From positions 1 to 64,000 of the forward strand of contig NZ_RPOC01000005.1 in assembly GCF_003946915.1 (NCBI RefSeq): a stretch of 64,000 nt of DNA, read 5' to 3'. This stretch comes from Flavobacterium ustbae (GTDB lineage Bacteria; Bacteroidota; Bacteroidia; Flavobacteriales; Flavobacteriaceae). The notes under the pieces were generated by a model. That model did no database searches. It saw only the letters and a list, made by a program, of their open reading frames with translations, and was not told the origin of the DNA. The position numbers and the translations under genes are program-made. Below are positions 1 through 10,700 of the stretch, one piece after another; position 1 is the stretch's first letter; every line of letters begins with the position of its first letter.

Positions 1-1
1 A

Positions 2-91
2 CGGATTAATAGAAATTATGAACGTAGAAAATCGAAAATAAGGCAAGCAGGAAAATATAAATCTGTAACTAATTACAAAAGAGTTATTTAG
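2..91 (+). CDS. possible C-terminal tail of a gene entering from the left
   Basis: A reading frame is open from the left edge and ends at a TAG at 89-91. It encodes about 29 residues rich in Lys, Arg and Tyr (it ends KSVTNYKRVI). The composition looks coding rather than like the repeat-rich spacer that follows, but there is too little to name a family. An alternative frame also ends nearby, so this is a tentative partial call. Confidence 0.3.
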   Translation, partial: RINRNYERRKSKIRQAGKYKSVTNYKRVI

Positions 92-189
92 TTCTTAACT
101 TAATGACATTGACTCCCATCCCTCACGCAGTCCCGTTTTCAAATGATATTTGGTACTAAAATGACATTTTGGTTTCCATTCTATGCAGT

Positions 190-965
190 CAATATTATCT
201 GCCTATCTTTCGTTAGATGTACTGCGGTGCATCTCTACAGAACATACCTCCTTAAATTGAAACCCAAACCATACGCCTCTGTAACTTTGTACCTTTGCCC
301 CTCATAAATTATCTGCCAATCTTTCATTAGATGCACTGCGGTGCATCTCTACAGAACATACCTCCTTAAATTGAAACCCAAACCATACGCCTCTGTAACT
401 TTGTACCTTCCCCTCTGCCCTCATAAATTATCTGCCAATCTTTCGTTAGATGCACTGCAGTGCATCTCTACAGAACATACACCCTTAAATTAAAACCCAA
501 ACGTTTTACCTCTGTAACTTTGTCCCTTTGCCCCTCATAAATCATCTGCCTATCTTTCGTTAGATGCACTGCGGTGCATCTCTACAGAACATAAATTCTT
601 AAATTGAAACCCAAACCATACGCCTCTGTAACTTTGTCCCTTTGCCCCTCATAAATTATCTGCCTATCTTTCGTTAGATGCACTGCGGTGCATCTCTACA
701 GAACATAAATCCTTAAATTGAAACCCAAACCATACGCCTCTGTAACTTTGTCCCTTTGCCCCTCTGCCCCTCATAAATTATCTGCCAATCTTTCGTTAGA
801 TGCACTGCAGTGCATCTCTACAGAACATACCTCCTTAAATTGAAACCCAAACCATACGCCTCTGTAACTTTGTACCTTTGCCCCTCTGCCCTCATAAATT
901 ATCTGCCAATCTTTCGTTAGATGCACTGTACCTCTGTAACTTTGTCCCTTTGCACCTTTGCCTCT
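190..965. repeat. tandem array, seven units of 114-122 bp, each with a palindrome
   Basis: Seven units begin with TTATCTGCC (or a one-base variant) at 195, 309, 428, 542, 656, 778 and 899, giving spacings of 114, 119, 114, 114, 122 and 121 bp. The last unit is shortened. Units 2-6 contain the inverted repeat AGATGCACTGCGGTGCATCT or its perfect form with CTGCAG at the centre, followed by CTCTACAGAACATA and by CCTCTGTAACTTTG. Unit 1 has one mismatch in the arm. Copy differences are mostly single bases or a CCCCTCTG slip. There are no variable spacers and no open frame, so this is neither a CRISPR array nor a gene. A relative of the palindrome lies at 21254-21273. Confidence 0.9.
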
Positions 966-1093
966 CTAAAAAAACATATTTCACTGGCAATCAAACAATT
1001 TAATAGAATAATTCCTTTTAAAAACAAATATTGAATCATTATTTTCATTAACTTTAATGTTAATATTTTCCTAATCACATAAAACTAAAGCTG

Positions 1094-2008
1094 ATGAAAA
1101 AACTATTTCCTTTTTTAGTAATGATACTCTTTTGGATTCCGTTACATGCCCAAGTTGTTGCAGAAAACAATTTGAGCGAAAGTTTGAACACATCAAAGAT
1201 TGAGAATGCAGAATTTCAGGACAATTACGCAGACGATCTTCCTTGGCATGCTAGAAGATTTAAATTTTCAGCAGGTGCTTTTTTCCCTATAAATAACACG
1301 CAAGTAGAAGTGGGAAGCAACGATGGCAGTTTTGGAAATTTGATTGATTTTGAAAAAGATTTGGGTTTTAATAGAAGCACATCGTCATTTACAGGATCAT
1401 TTGAATGGAGAATTTCGCGAAGATCCAGACTTGGGGCAGAATACTTCTATCTAGACAGAAGTTCTACAAAAAGACTAGAAAGAGAAATCGAATTTGGAGA
1501 CAATACTTATCCCGTAGATGCTACAGTTGGTGCATTTATGGAAAATCATATTGCCAGAATTACCTATGGGTATGCTTTTATATCGAAACCTAAATATGAA
1601 ATAGGAGCTCTTATTGGTGCTCACGTAATGTTTGGAGATGTAGGTTTGCGATTGGAGGGCGCTACTGCAAGTGCAGAATATCGAGATAATTTTAGTTTTA
1701 CTGCTCCATTGCCCGATTTAGGAATTTGGGGAGAGTTTGTATTAGGCAAAAAGGTCGGACTTTATGCCAACTTTAATTATTTCGCCGTCAAAATAGATGA
1801 TATTGATGGACGATTGTTGAGTTACAATTTATCTATTCTCTACAATGTTTACAAAAACTTCAGTCTAACCGCTGGCTATACAGGCCTGAATGTGAGAGTT
1901 GATGTTGAAAAATCAAGACTTAACGGTTTCTTTAAATGGGGTTACAATGGCCCTTCTATAACCGCTACTTATAGCTTTGGAAATCATGTGAAGCTTTATA
2001 AACATTAA
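1094..2008 (+). CDS. outer-membrane beta-barrel protein, unknown function
   Basis: 304 residues. Residues 1-20 form a Sec signal peptide (ends IPLHAQ). The mature part alternates polar and aromatic residues in strands typical of an 8-12-stranded outer-membrane barrel, for example FKFSAGAFFP, TGSFEWRIS, RLGAEYFYLD and GLYANFNYFAV, and it ends in a strand close to the C-terminus (ITATYSFGNHVKLYKH). No catalytic motif or plug domain is visible. It stands alone between the array at 190-965 and a repeat-rich spacer, so context does not help. Homologous small barrels in Flavobacterium are usually annotated only as outer membrane protein. The ATG at 1094 is the only start that keeps the whole signal peptide. 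Confidence 0.75.
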   Translation: MKKLFPFLVMILFWIPLHAQVVAENNLSESLNTSKIENAEFQDNYADDLPWHARRFKFSAGAFFPINNTQVEVGSNDGSFGNLIDFEKDLGFNRSTSSFTGSFEWRISRRSRLGAEYFYLDRSSTKRLEREIEFGDNTYPVDATVGAFMENHIARITYGYAFISKPKYEIGALIGAHVMFGDVGLRLEGATASAEYRDNFSFTAPLPDLGIWGEFVLGKKVGLYANFNYFAVKIDDIDGRLLSYNLSILYNVYKNFSLTAGYTGLNVRVDVEKSRLNGFFKWGYNGPSITATYSFGNHVKLYKH

Positions 2009-2059
2009 TCTAAGGTACTAAGGTTCTGAGATACTAAGGTTCTAAGGTTTTTAGAGTTA

Positions 2060-2590
2060 TTTTAAAAATAAAAAGTTCGCAAAGCTTTGTTTTGATAAAG
2101 CTTTGTGAACTTTTCGTAAAAAAAATGCCGCGAAGACACTAAGTCGCAAAGTTTTTTTAGCCACAAATTTCACGAATTTTCGCGAATTAACATTGTGCTT
2201 TTAGTCTTGTTTTTTTATTCCTGAACGAAGTTACACAAGAAGCTCCACAACGATAATAAAATTCGTGTAATTGGTGAAATTCGTGGCTAAAAAAATCAAC
2301 ACAAAACATATCAATAAAGCTTTGTGAACTTTTCGTAAAAAAAATGCCGCGAAGACACTAAGTCGCAAAGTTTTTTTTAGCCACAAATTTCACGAATTTT
2401 CGCGAATTTTTATTCCTGAGCGAGGTCACACAAGAAGCTCCACAACGATAATAAAATTCGTGTAATTGGTGAAATTCGTGGCTAAAAAACTCAACACAAA
2501 CATATCAATAAAGCTTTGCGATCTTAATTTTGAGAACCTGCTTCGGCTTTAATAAAAACATCTTTACGCACTTTGCGGTAAAAAACTTAA
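2060..2590. repeat. non-coding spacer with two copies of a 219-bp repeat and inverted repeats
   Basis: The spacer between the barrel gene and the PUL carries two near-identical units (compare CTTTGTGAACTTTTCGTAAA at 2101 and at 2320, spacing 219 bp) plus a partial third that starts near 2511. Each unit contains the sense and antisense arms of AGCCACAAATTTCACGAATT / AATTCGTGGCT, so each can fold into a long hairpin. The AAGTTCGCAAAGCTTTG motif is shared with the array at 24445-25015. The bases just before it (2010-2060) are degenerate copies of AAGGTTCTGAG. No open frame is supported. Confidence 0.75.
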
Positions 2591-2602
2591 CGGTAAAAAA
2601 AC

Positions 2603-2632
2603 AAACCCGATAACTCTCCAGCTATCGGGTTT
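2603..2632 (-). terminator. intrinsic terminator of the PUL operon
   Basis: A perfect 10-bp stem (AAACCCGATA at 2603-2612 with TATCGGGTTT at 2623-2632) and a 10-nt loop. Read on the minus strand it is followed by a GTTTTTTTA tract. It lies 78 bp beyond the GH97 stop codon, so it probably ends the long minus-strand transcript. Confidence 0.8.
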
Positions 2633-2709
2633 ATTACCAAACTTAAACTTACTTAACTTAACTCAAAATAAAACTTTATAAACTTAGAACCTCAGCACCT
2701 TAAAAAAAA

Positions 2710-4728
2710 CTATTTTTCTATTGGAGAAAATTTTATTGCTGTTCCTCCTCCAGCAGCCAATTTGATATTTAAAACAGTTTTGCTGTTCACTTTTTGTTTA
2801 GAGATTGTAACGGGATACGGATTTGTTTTATAATTTGCTCCTTCTCCATCTGCATAAATTTCGGCTTCGTATTCTTTGTCTTTATCCAAAAATGAAAGCG
2901 CCACTTTCAGCTCTCTTGCATTTCTATTGGTAATTGAACCTAAATACCAGTTTTTCTCATCCCAATCTTTACGAACAATTGTGGTGTATTCTCCAATTTT
3001 AGAATCCAAAACTTTGGTATCTGACCAAGTGCATGGCACGTCTTTTACAAATTGAAACTCTGGTTTTCCTTCATAATTTTCAGGTAAATCTGAAGCCATT
3101 TGCAACGGACTGAAAATAATCACATACAAGGCCAATTGATTGGCTAAAGTCGTCTGTACTTTTGCGCCAGAAGGTGTTTTGTAATCAAAATTGAAATTTC
3201 CTGGCGTGTAGTCAAACGGTCCAGAAAGCATTCTTGTAAAAGGCAAAGTTGTTAAATGCTCTGGCGTATTTCCTCCATCTACAGACCATGCATTATATTC
3301 TTGTCCTCTTCCTCCTTCTTGCGACATAAAGTTTGGATATGTACGCTGTAAACCAGTTCCTTTCATTGGTTCATGGTTATCAATCATGATATGATATTTT
3401 GCTGCTGTTTCCATTACTTTTCTGTAATGACGCGCTCCGTACTGGCTGTCATGCCATTCTTTTTTATCCAAATACTTGTTTACGTAACCCGTTTTAACCG
3501 AATTCACACCCATTTTCTGATACAGTTTAAAAGCATCTTCCAATTGGTTTTCATAGTTTTTGGTTGCTCCTGCTGTTTCGTGATGTCCGATTAAACGAAC
3601 ATTTTTCATGGCCGCATATTTAGTAATTTCTTCCAAATTAAAATCTGGATAGGCTTTTGTAAAACTAAATGCAGAACCGTCAGCTGTCCAATCGCCATCC
3701 CAACCTTCATTCCAGCCTTCTACCAGAACACCGTCAAAATTGTTTTTCGCAGCAAAATCAATATATTCTTTGGTGTTTTTGGTTGTAGCACCATGTTTTG
3801 GTCCTTGTCCCCAAGTGTATTTTTCTAAATGCATTCCCCACCAGATTCCGATATATTTTGAAGGCGTTATCCAAGATAAATCTTCAATTTTTGAGGGTTC
3901 GTTTAAGTTCAGCATAATGGTTGAAGTTGCTACCGCTCCAGGAGTTGCACCGACTAAAATAGTTCTCCAAGGCGTTTTAAAAGGCGTTTCGGCATATACT
4001 TTTACGCCATCTGCCCACGGAACAAGATCGCTTTTGTATTGTTTATCAGTAGTTTTTAATAACGTCATTGAGGCAAAATCAGTTAAATTGGCTTCGTGAA
4101 TCGCTACATACAATTTATCTTTAGTTTCAAAAGTTGCCGGTGTATTAATAGTATCCGTTTTACTCATTAATGTTTTGCGGTATTCGCTTTCGTAATAACT
4201 ATTTTCGCGATGCACCGGAATCCACCAAACCTCATTATTGTCTTTAAAAGTAAATTGTGTCACTTCATTAGAAATTTTGACTTTTCCTAAATGTGGCTGT
4301 TTTGGAAATTCATAACGAAATCCGACGCCATCGTCAAAAACTCTAAAAATAATATCGACCAAACGCTCCTCGCCTTTTGCTTCTTTTAAGTGAACAATCA
4401 GTTCGTTATGATGATCTCTTACTTTTTTGAATTCGCCCCAAGGCTGTTCCCAAGTTTCATCTGCCGATTTTTCTTCAGTAGAAACCACTTCAAAACCATC
4501 GGTCATTTTGGCTAATCCTTGAAACTCAAATCCCATAAGAGAAGGTTCAATAACCGATTTTCCGTTAGAAGAAAAACTATATTGAGGCTGTCCAGATGGA
4601 GTTAATTCAAAAATTAATTCAGAGATTTTTTCTGGAGAACTGATTTTATACGTTTTTTTAGTACTGCAGGCTAGCATCACCACCGATACAAGCGCTATTA
4701 GGCAATAGCTGTATTTTCTGTTTTTCAT
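2710..4728 (-). CDS. GH97 alpha-glucosidase lipoprotein (SusB-like)
   Basis: 672 residues. A type II signal ends at Cys21 (VVMLACS), so the enzyme is lipid-anchored. The N-terminal half is the GH97 beta-sandwich (about 35-290). The TIM-barrel follows (about 295-570) with WWGMHLEKYTWGQGPKHGATT, the GHHETAG loop, VNSVKTGYV, IDNHEPMKGTG and SQEGGRGQEYNAW, which carries a Glu expected to act in catalysis. A C-terminal beta domain ends the protein. Known inverting GH97 enzymes use Glu bases, and retaining ones use an Asp nucleophile. From memory the nucleophile position falls in VKTGY, where a Gly is seen here, which favours an inverting SusB-type alpha-glucosidase. It is the last gene of the PUL operon, 28 bp beyond the GH71/99-like gene. 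It would trim oligosaccharides released by its neighbours to glucose. Confidence 0.9.
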   Translation of the reverse strand: MKNRKYSYCLIALVSVVMLACSTKKTYKISSPEKISELIFELTPSGQPQYSFSSNGKSVIEPSLMGFEFQGLAKMTDGFEVVSTEEKSADETWEQPWGEFKKVRDHHNELIVHLKEAKGEERLVDIIFRVFDDGVGFRYEFPKQPHLGKVKISNEVTQFTFKDNNEVWWIPVHRENSYYESEYRKTLMSKTDTINTPATFETKDKLYVAIHEANLTDFASMTLLKTTDKQYKSDLVPWADGVKVYAETPFKTPWRTILVGATPGAVATSTIMLNLNEPSKIEDLSWITPSKYIGIWWGMHLEKYTWGQGPKHGATTKNTKEYIDFAAKNNFDGVLVEGWNEGWDGDWTADGSAFSFTKAYPDFNLEEITKYAAMKNVRLIGHHETAGATKNYENQLEDAFKLYQKMGVNSVKTGYVNKYLDKKEWHDSQYGARHYRKVMETAAKYHIMIDNHEPMKGTGLQRTYPNFMSQEGGRGQEYNAWSVDGGNTPEHLTTLPFTRMLSGPFDYTPGNFNFDYKTPSGAKVQTTLANQLALYVIIFSPLQMASDLPENYEGKPEFQFVKDVPCTWSDTKVLDSKIGEYTTIVRKDWDEKNWYLGSITNRNARELKVALSFLDKDKEYEAEIYADGEGANYKTNPYPVTISKQKVNSKTVLNIKLAAGGGTAIKFSPIEK

Positions 4729-4756
4729 TATTTAAATTGTATTAATTACAGCTCTA

Positions 4757-5998
4757 TTATATTTCGCTCATTACTTGTTTTGCTTTTGCAGGCTGCATTG
4801 AAACAAAATAATTAAATGCCTGATTGAGTTTTTTCTGAGCGTCTGCATTTCCTTTTTTCGCCACACGTAAATCATACAGCTTACTGATTTCAGGAAATAT
4901 ATTTTCTGTACTTTTTACTCCAGCAAAAGTTTTGATTTTTTCGATAAAAGAATATCCAAATTCAACTGTTGGTTCAATCATAGTTCCTTCTCCGAAATCA
5001 TTCCACGTAATTAGCTGCAGGTAATTTACATTCGCATTTTTTGCTAAAGCAAGCGTTTCATCCAATGTCGCTCCATTGTTGTGTTCAATTGTCCAACCAA
5101 TCGCAGCACCGCCTCCGCCTTGAGCGTAAAAATCTTTAAAACCAGGATAAGCGCTTCCCATTGCAACACCCAATTTAGGTTTGGTATTGGTATAAAAATT
5201 GGTTAAAAAACTATTGTCTTTATACACCCATGCATATTCGCCAGCAGCATTTGCTCCTGCTTTTACAGAATGATCCCAAAGTGTTAGAAAAGTTGGTTTT
5301 ACCGTCAGCGTATTAAAGACATTGGTCCATTCAGCGGGAGTTTGCAAAACGATTGGCCCAAAATTCATTAAAAGTGGTTTGCCATTAATCTTAATATAAT
5401 TAGCATCAGAAAAATAATTCTTTTCTACAAAAGCCAAATCTGTTTTGGCAGCGCCGGTTACCGAAATTGCTTTTCCAGCATTGACAACATTAGTCAAAAA
5501 TCGGTCTTCGTAAACAATAGCATATTCTAAACCTACTTTGTCCAGCATTTCTATAAGTTCATCTGTATTTTCTTTGATCATTCTATAATCATTGACATCG
5601 TAAGTGCCGTACCAATCGATCAGAATTCCATCAATTCCTGAATATTTCATCATCAGCAAATGATTTTCGATCACATTTTTATCGCCTGAGTGATAAGGAC
5701 CAATCAGCGGATAATAATACGATGCAATTTCTCTTCGGCCGCTTGCATTTACATTGTTCGGATTTTTGTTTGCCATTGTCCAGTGATATCCCCATTTTTT
5801 ATCGGCACTGCTTTCGTTGGTTTCAAACCACGGCATATAGTGCATATAAATTTTGGTGCTGTTGGTTTTCTCAATCGCAACAGGTGCTGTAACTTCTGGT
5901 TCTACTGGTTGGTATGAGCCTTTGTCATCGCTGCTGCAGCCAGCCGCCATTACAATGCTCATTAAACCAAAAAACAATGATGTAATATATTTTTTCAT
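4757..5998 (-). CDS. GH71/GH99-like glycoside hydrolase lipoprotein
   Basis: 413 residues. The signal peptide ends at Cys21 followed by SSDDK, an acidic stretch of the kind that sends Bacteroidota lipoproteins to the cell surface. The catalytic (beta/alpha)8-like domain begins YMHYMPWFET near residue 53, then WGYHWTM, REIASYYYPLIGPYHSGD, GIDGILIDWYGTYD (acidic active-site candidates) and near the end LQLITWNDFGEGTMIEPT. This pattern is that of the GH71/GH99-like proteins common in Bacteroidota PULs. GH71 enzymes are endo-alpha-1,3-glucanases and GH99 are endo-alpha-mannosidases, and sequence alone does not decide between them. The GH97 neighbour makes an alpha-glucan more likely. It is separated from SusD by 232 bp that hold a large hairpin, so its expression may be tuned separately. 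Confidence 0.75.
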   Translation of the reverse strand: MKKYITSLFFGLMSIVMAAGCSSDDKGSYQPVEPEVTAPVAIEKTNSTKIYMHYMPWFETNESSADKKWGYHWTMANKNPNNVNASGRREIASYYYPLIGPYHSGDKNVIENHLLMMKYSGIDGILIDWYGTYDVNDYRMIKENTDELIEMLDKVGLEYAIVYEDRFLTNVVNAGKAISVTGAAKTDLAFVEKNYFSDANYIKINGKPLLMNFGPIVLQTPAEWTNVFNTLTVKPTFLTLWDHSVKAGANAAGEYAWVYKDNSFLTNFYTNTKPKLGVAMGSAYPGFKDFYAQGGGGAAIGWTIEHNNGATLDETLALAKNANVNYLQLITWNDFGEGTMIEPTVEFGYSFIEKIKTFAGVKSTENIFPEISKLYDLRVAKKGNADAQKKLNQAFNYFVSMQPAKAKQVMSEI

Positions 5999-6025
5999 GT
6001 TGATGTATTTTATTTCTCACTAACT

Positions 6026-6143
6026 AAAAGGATTTTTTTCACGCAGATTTAAAAAAGATTTAAGCAGATTATAAAGATTAATTATTGTCAGATTTAAAAT
6101 AAATCTGCTATAATCTGCAAAATCTGCGTGAAAAAATCTTTTT
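6026..6143. repeat. long inverted repeat between susD and the hydrolase genes
   Basis: AAAAGGATTTTTTTCACGCA with its following GATTT (6026-6050) pairs with the reverse complement at 6120-6143, enclosing further copies of the word AGATTTAAGCAGATTATAA in both orientations. The transcript could fold into a hairpin of about 118 nt inside the operon. It may protect the upstream susCD message or lower downstream expression; that is inference. Similar sequences occur at 23285-23350. Confidence 0.65.
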
Positions 6144-6230
6144 AATATATTTATAAAAACATATATAAAATGCTGAAAAACATGTCAGCCTTCCACGACT
6201 AACCAACATGGAAGACTGACATTTAAGAAT

Positions 6231-7745
6231 CTAGCTTTGAGGATATCCAGGATTCTGTTTCAAGTTTTTATTTGTTGTCATAACAGTACTCGGAATTGGG
6301 AAAATTGCTCTGTATTTTTCCGTTGTGCCTTTTGACCACCATGGCTCGAAGAATGTTCCGAAACGAATGTTGTCTGTTCTTCTTCTTCCTTCGAATGTAA
6401 ATTCTTTCAACAATTCTTGATTTATAAATGCTAGATCAATAGTTGCCGGCAATTCTTCTCCAGCGCGAGCCGCTACTTGCTGTACAAATGGTCTAGCTAA
6501 ATCTGGTGAGCCTAAACGAACGTAACATTCTGCCTGCATCATCAAGATTTCTGAATAACGGATTAAAACAAAATCGTGATCGCGTTCCCATTGTTCTCCT
6601 GCTTTCATTTCGTATTTTGCCAAACGAACTCCTTCATTCTCTTTTGCATCTTCTAAACTTGTTAAGTTTTCTGTATACGTTAACGGTTCTCCGTTGTCCA
6701 TCATAATTACACTTCCTGTTGCCAAATTGATCTGATCGCCTTGAAGCATACATTTTTTTCTCTTGTCTGTATCTGCAAAAGCAGAATAAACACCAGGCTG
6801 TGCGCACATTCCGTTTGCACTCCAAGGGTAGTTGTTTGGAATTGCAGAAATGGCTAATTTTTGATTGTAATGCGCAGACATTGAGTTCATGTAATTTCCT
6901 ACTGTTCCTGCTTTTGAATCGTAAGGAATAGCAAAAATAATTTCTGGCGAAGTCTGATTCTCTGTTACAAAATTGGCAAAGAAATCTGGTGTCAAACTGT
7001 AACCTGTAACTTTCTGGCACATCTCGATACAATCTTGCCAACGTGCCTGGCCAATAAAGGCTTCTGAATTAAGATACAATCTAGCCAAGATAGAATAAGC
7101 TACATTTCTAGTCAATTTAGAATATACCGGATTTGGATTTAAAAACGGAATCGCATCTGTCAATTCTTTTTCAACAAAATCATAAACTTGTTTTCTTGTT
7201 GAATTGGTCGGAAGATCTGTATCTTCAAAATTGGTTACGATTGGCACATTTCCAAATAAATCTAAAAGATTGTAGTAATAATACGCTCTAAGCGCTTTTA
7301 ATTCTGCAAAAATCGGTTCTTTAGCTTTATCAGTCAAAGATGATTTATTGATCTGATAAATGATCGCATTAATCTTAGCAATTCCGGTATAATTGTAACG
7401 CCAAGCTGAAAGAATCATTCTATTATCTGCTTTCCAAGTATGTTTTTGTGCGTCTTGATATTGACCGCCATCATACCAGTTGGTTCCTCTTGTCGGTATT
7501 GTAGCCTCATCTGAAACTACTTCATTCAAAAAGAAAACATATTCGCAAGTTGGATAATTATTGGAAATTGCATCAGAGAATCCTCTTAACGAAGAATAAG
7601 CCCCACCTACCAGCGCATCGATTTCTTTGGTTGTATTTCCGAAATTTCCGTCTTCTACCTGATCATACAGCTGTTCGTCCAAATCTGTACATGATACCGT
7701 AAAAAGCATGCTTAAAAGTATTGCTGCTGTTATTTTGATTTTCAT
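6231..7745 (-). CDS. susD: SusD/RagB-family outer-membrane glycan-binding lipoprotein
   Basis: 504 residues. Lipobox ending at Cys19 (LFTVSC) followed by TDLDEQ. The helical tetratricopeptide-like scaffold of SusD proteins is visible: ALVGGAYSSLRGF near the N-terminus, AELKALRAYYYYNLLDLFGNVPIV (the most conserved segment of the family, about 145-170) and the C-terminal RSYSEILMMQAECYVRLG-like segment (here LIRYSEILMMQAECYVRL), then the EFTFEGRRRTDNIRFG motif. It forms the lid of the SusCD importer on the cell surface. It lies 28 bp after susC. Neighbouring GH97 and GH71/99-like genes suggest an alpha-glucan ligand; the binding residues cannot be identified by eye. Confidence 0.95.
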   Translation of the reverse strand: MKIKITAAILLSMLFTVSCTDLDEQLYDQVEDGNFGNTTKEIDALVGGAYSSLRGFSDAISNNYPTCEYVFFLNEVVSDEATIPTRGTNWYDGGQYQDAQKHTWKADNRMILSAWRYNYTGIAKINAIIYQINKSSLTDKAKEPIFAELKALRAYYYYNLLDLFGNVPIVTNFEDTDLPTNSTRKQVYDFVEKELTDAIPFLNPNPVYSKLTRNVAYSILARLYLNSEAFIGQARWQDCIEMCQKVTGYSLTPDFFANFVTENQTSPEIIFAIPYDSKAGTVGNYMNSMSAHYNQKLAISAIPNNYPWSANGMCAQPGVYSAFADTDKRKKCMLQGDQINLATGSVIMMDNGEPLTYTENLTSLEDAKENEGVRLAKYEMKAGEQWERDHDFVLIRYSEILMMQAECYVRLGSPDLARPFVQQVAARAGEELPATIDLAFINQELLKEFTFEGRRRTDNIRFGTFFEPWWSKGTTEKYRAIFPIPSTVMTTNKNLKQNPGYPQS

Positions 7746-7773
7746 TGTTAATATTTTATGGTTATCAATTCGC

Positions 7774-10700
7774 TTAGTTATTCAGCGTAAAATTTAGTCC
7801 AACAGAAATTGTAGTTGGTCGAGGATAATTGTTGTATCTGTCAATTCCAGGAGCGGCCAAACCGGTTGTATCCATTCTTCCAGTTTGATTAATTCCGTCC
7901 TGAGCATTTAAACCAATCTCTGGATCTACACCTTTGTAACCTGTAATTACAAATAAGTTTTCTCCCATTACATACATTCTCACTTTAGATTTTTTGTATT
8001 TCAATGGTAAAGTATAACCAAAAGTTAAGGTCTGAAGTCTGAAGAAAGAAGCATCTTCGATCCAATAATCAGAATACTTAGGGGCAGAAGTAATACCGCT
8101 GCTTAAGAAAGAATCTGGCACATTGAAAGCTGGTAATCTGTTTGGGTCGTTCAACATCATATTTGTAGCATTCAAAGCTTTTTGTCCAAACATTCCGTAT
8201 CCAGAAACTCCAAGATCAAAATTTCCGTAAGTAAAATTCATTCCAATACCTAAAGTCAAATCTGGCTGAATATTTCCTAAATCTGTCTTGTCTTCATCTA
8301 CCAACGCACTTTCTGCAACTATTTCTCCCGCTGCATTGTAATACTGTATTTTTCCATCTGCATCTAAACCAGCATTTTTGAATCCCCAGAAAGTTCCAAC
8401 TGGATATCCTTCAGCAATAATTTGCGAATACTGTCCAGACATACCCGCCAGACCATGAAGAGATCCGCTGTAGATAACATCTGTTTTATATGTTGGATTA
8501 GAAAGTTTTTCGATTTTCTGAACATTGTGTCCAAGCGTTAAATTGGCATTCCAATTGAATTTATCTCCCTTAATAATGTCTGCATTCAAAGTCAACTCAA
8601 CCCCTTTGTTTGACATTTCACCAACGTTTGCCAACATCGTTCCTACTAAATATGGAGGCTGAGGCACTTCGTAAGTATATAATAAATCTTTTGTTGTTTT
8701 AGAATAATATTCAAAAGATCCTGTAATTCTGTTGAAAAGTCCAAAATCAAAACCAACGTTAATCTGTTCTGTAGATTCCCATTTCAAATCAGGATTTGGG
8801 TTTTGTTTTGGAGAATAAGCCAAACTCCACGTTTTAGTAACTGGATCGTAATAACTGTCACTTCCAACTCCTAAAATAGAAAGCGATTTGTACTCACCAA
8901 TTCCGTCCTGATTTCCAGTAACTCCGTAACCCACTCTCAGTTTTAAATTATCTAACCAGCCTTTTGAAGATTCCATAAACTCTTCGTTAGAAATTCTCCA
9001 TGCCGCAGAAGCAGATGGGAAAGTTCCCCATTTATTGTTTTCTCCAAAACGGCTAGATCCGTCACGTCTTACCGTTGCAGTCAATAAATATTTACCGTCG
9101 TAACCGTAGTTAGCACGAGCATAAAAAGAAACTAAATTTGATTTTCCTTTGTATGAATACACATCACTTAAACGATAGTTGTAACCAGCTCCTAAATTAT
9201 TATAACTAAAAGCATCTGTTACAAAACCTCCTCTCTGTGCTCCAAAACCTTCGTAGATATTTTCAAGGTAAGAATAACCAGCCAAAGCGCTAATGTTATG
9301 TTTGTCTATAACTTTGCTGTAATTTACATAAAGTTCGCCTTGCGCATTGGTATATTCTGCATAGGTTCTTTGTGCAAAACCGCCTTCAGTTTGCCCTTCC
9401 ATAACAGCATAAGATGGTTTGTAAGTACCTCCTTTTACAGCATTGTGTTCTAACGAAATATTTGCTGTAGCCGTAAAGTCATTTAAGAATTTTACATCTG
9501 TTTTAAAATAACCTAAAAGTCTGTGTCTTTCGTTATCAAAGGTTCTGTTTGTTAAAATCTCAACTGGATTTTCGTAAATATTTCCTGTTACAACACTAAA
9601 ATTTCCGTTAGAATCGTAAACCGGAATCGTTGGATTTAAGTTGTAAGCTCTTTCAAAAATTCTGTAATCAATTGGGTGCCATTTGTCAATATTTGCAAAT
9701 AATCCCATATCAAATTTTACTTCTTTATTGTCTCCAAGAAACTGATAAGCGCTTACATTACCGCTTAATCTTTCCAATCCAGATTTTTTTATAACTCCTT
9801 GATTGTCTAGGTAAGAAAGAGAAGTTCTAAAACCGCTGTCTGCTTTACCCGAATTGATACTCAAAGTGTGTGACTGAGAAACTGATGTCTGCTCGATTGC
9901 TTTCTGCCAGTTGGTATTTGCGCCGTAATCTACCGCATCTGCAATCTGATTCTGGCGAACATAACCTCTCCATTGATTTGCTGAAAGAAGATCTAAATTA
10001 TCATTTACATAACCAATCCCCGTTTGTCCGTTGTACACAACAGAAACGCCTTTTGTTCCCGATTTTGTTGTAATCATGATTACTCCATTTGCTCCACGAG
10101 AACCGTAAATCGCCGTTGCCGAAGCATCTTTAAGAACGTCAACCGATTTAATATCCGAAGGCTGAACCACATTAATATCGACTCCCGCAATACCATCTAC
10201 CACAATTAGCGGACTGTTGCTTGCTGTTAAAGAAGTTCCTCCACGAAGACGAATTGTAGCCCCTGCAGCTGGATCTCCAGAAGGACGAATAATATTCAAT
10301 CCTGCTACTTTTCCTTGCAAAACTTGTTCTGTAGAAGAAATAGTTCCTTTTACTAAATCATCTGCTCCAACTGTAGAAACTGCGCCAGTCAAATCTGATT
10401 TTTTCACTTTTCCGTAACCTACAGAAACTACTTGCACTTCTGCCAATGTGTATCCGTCATTTTGCAGGCGTACTTCAACATTTGAAGTACTTCCCGTAAC
10501 TTGAATTTTTTGTGTTGTCGATCCGATAAACGAAACTTCGATTGCACCTCCTACGGCTACCTGAAGACTAAATTTACCATCAAAATCTGTTGTAGTTCCG
10601 TTTTTTGTTCCTACTTCAATGATAGAAGCTCCCGGCAATACCGTTCCAGTATTGTCATAAACGGTTCCTGAGATTTGTTTTTTCGTCTGCGCGAAAGTGC

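Noticed and set aside
190..965. Possible CRISPR array
   Set aside because: The whole 114-122 bp unit is repeated with few differences, there are no unique spacers, and no cas gene is nearby.
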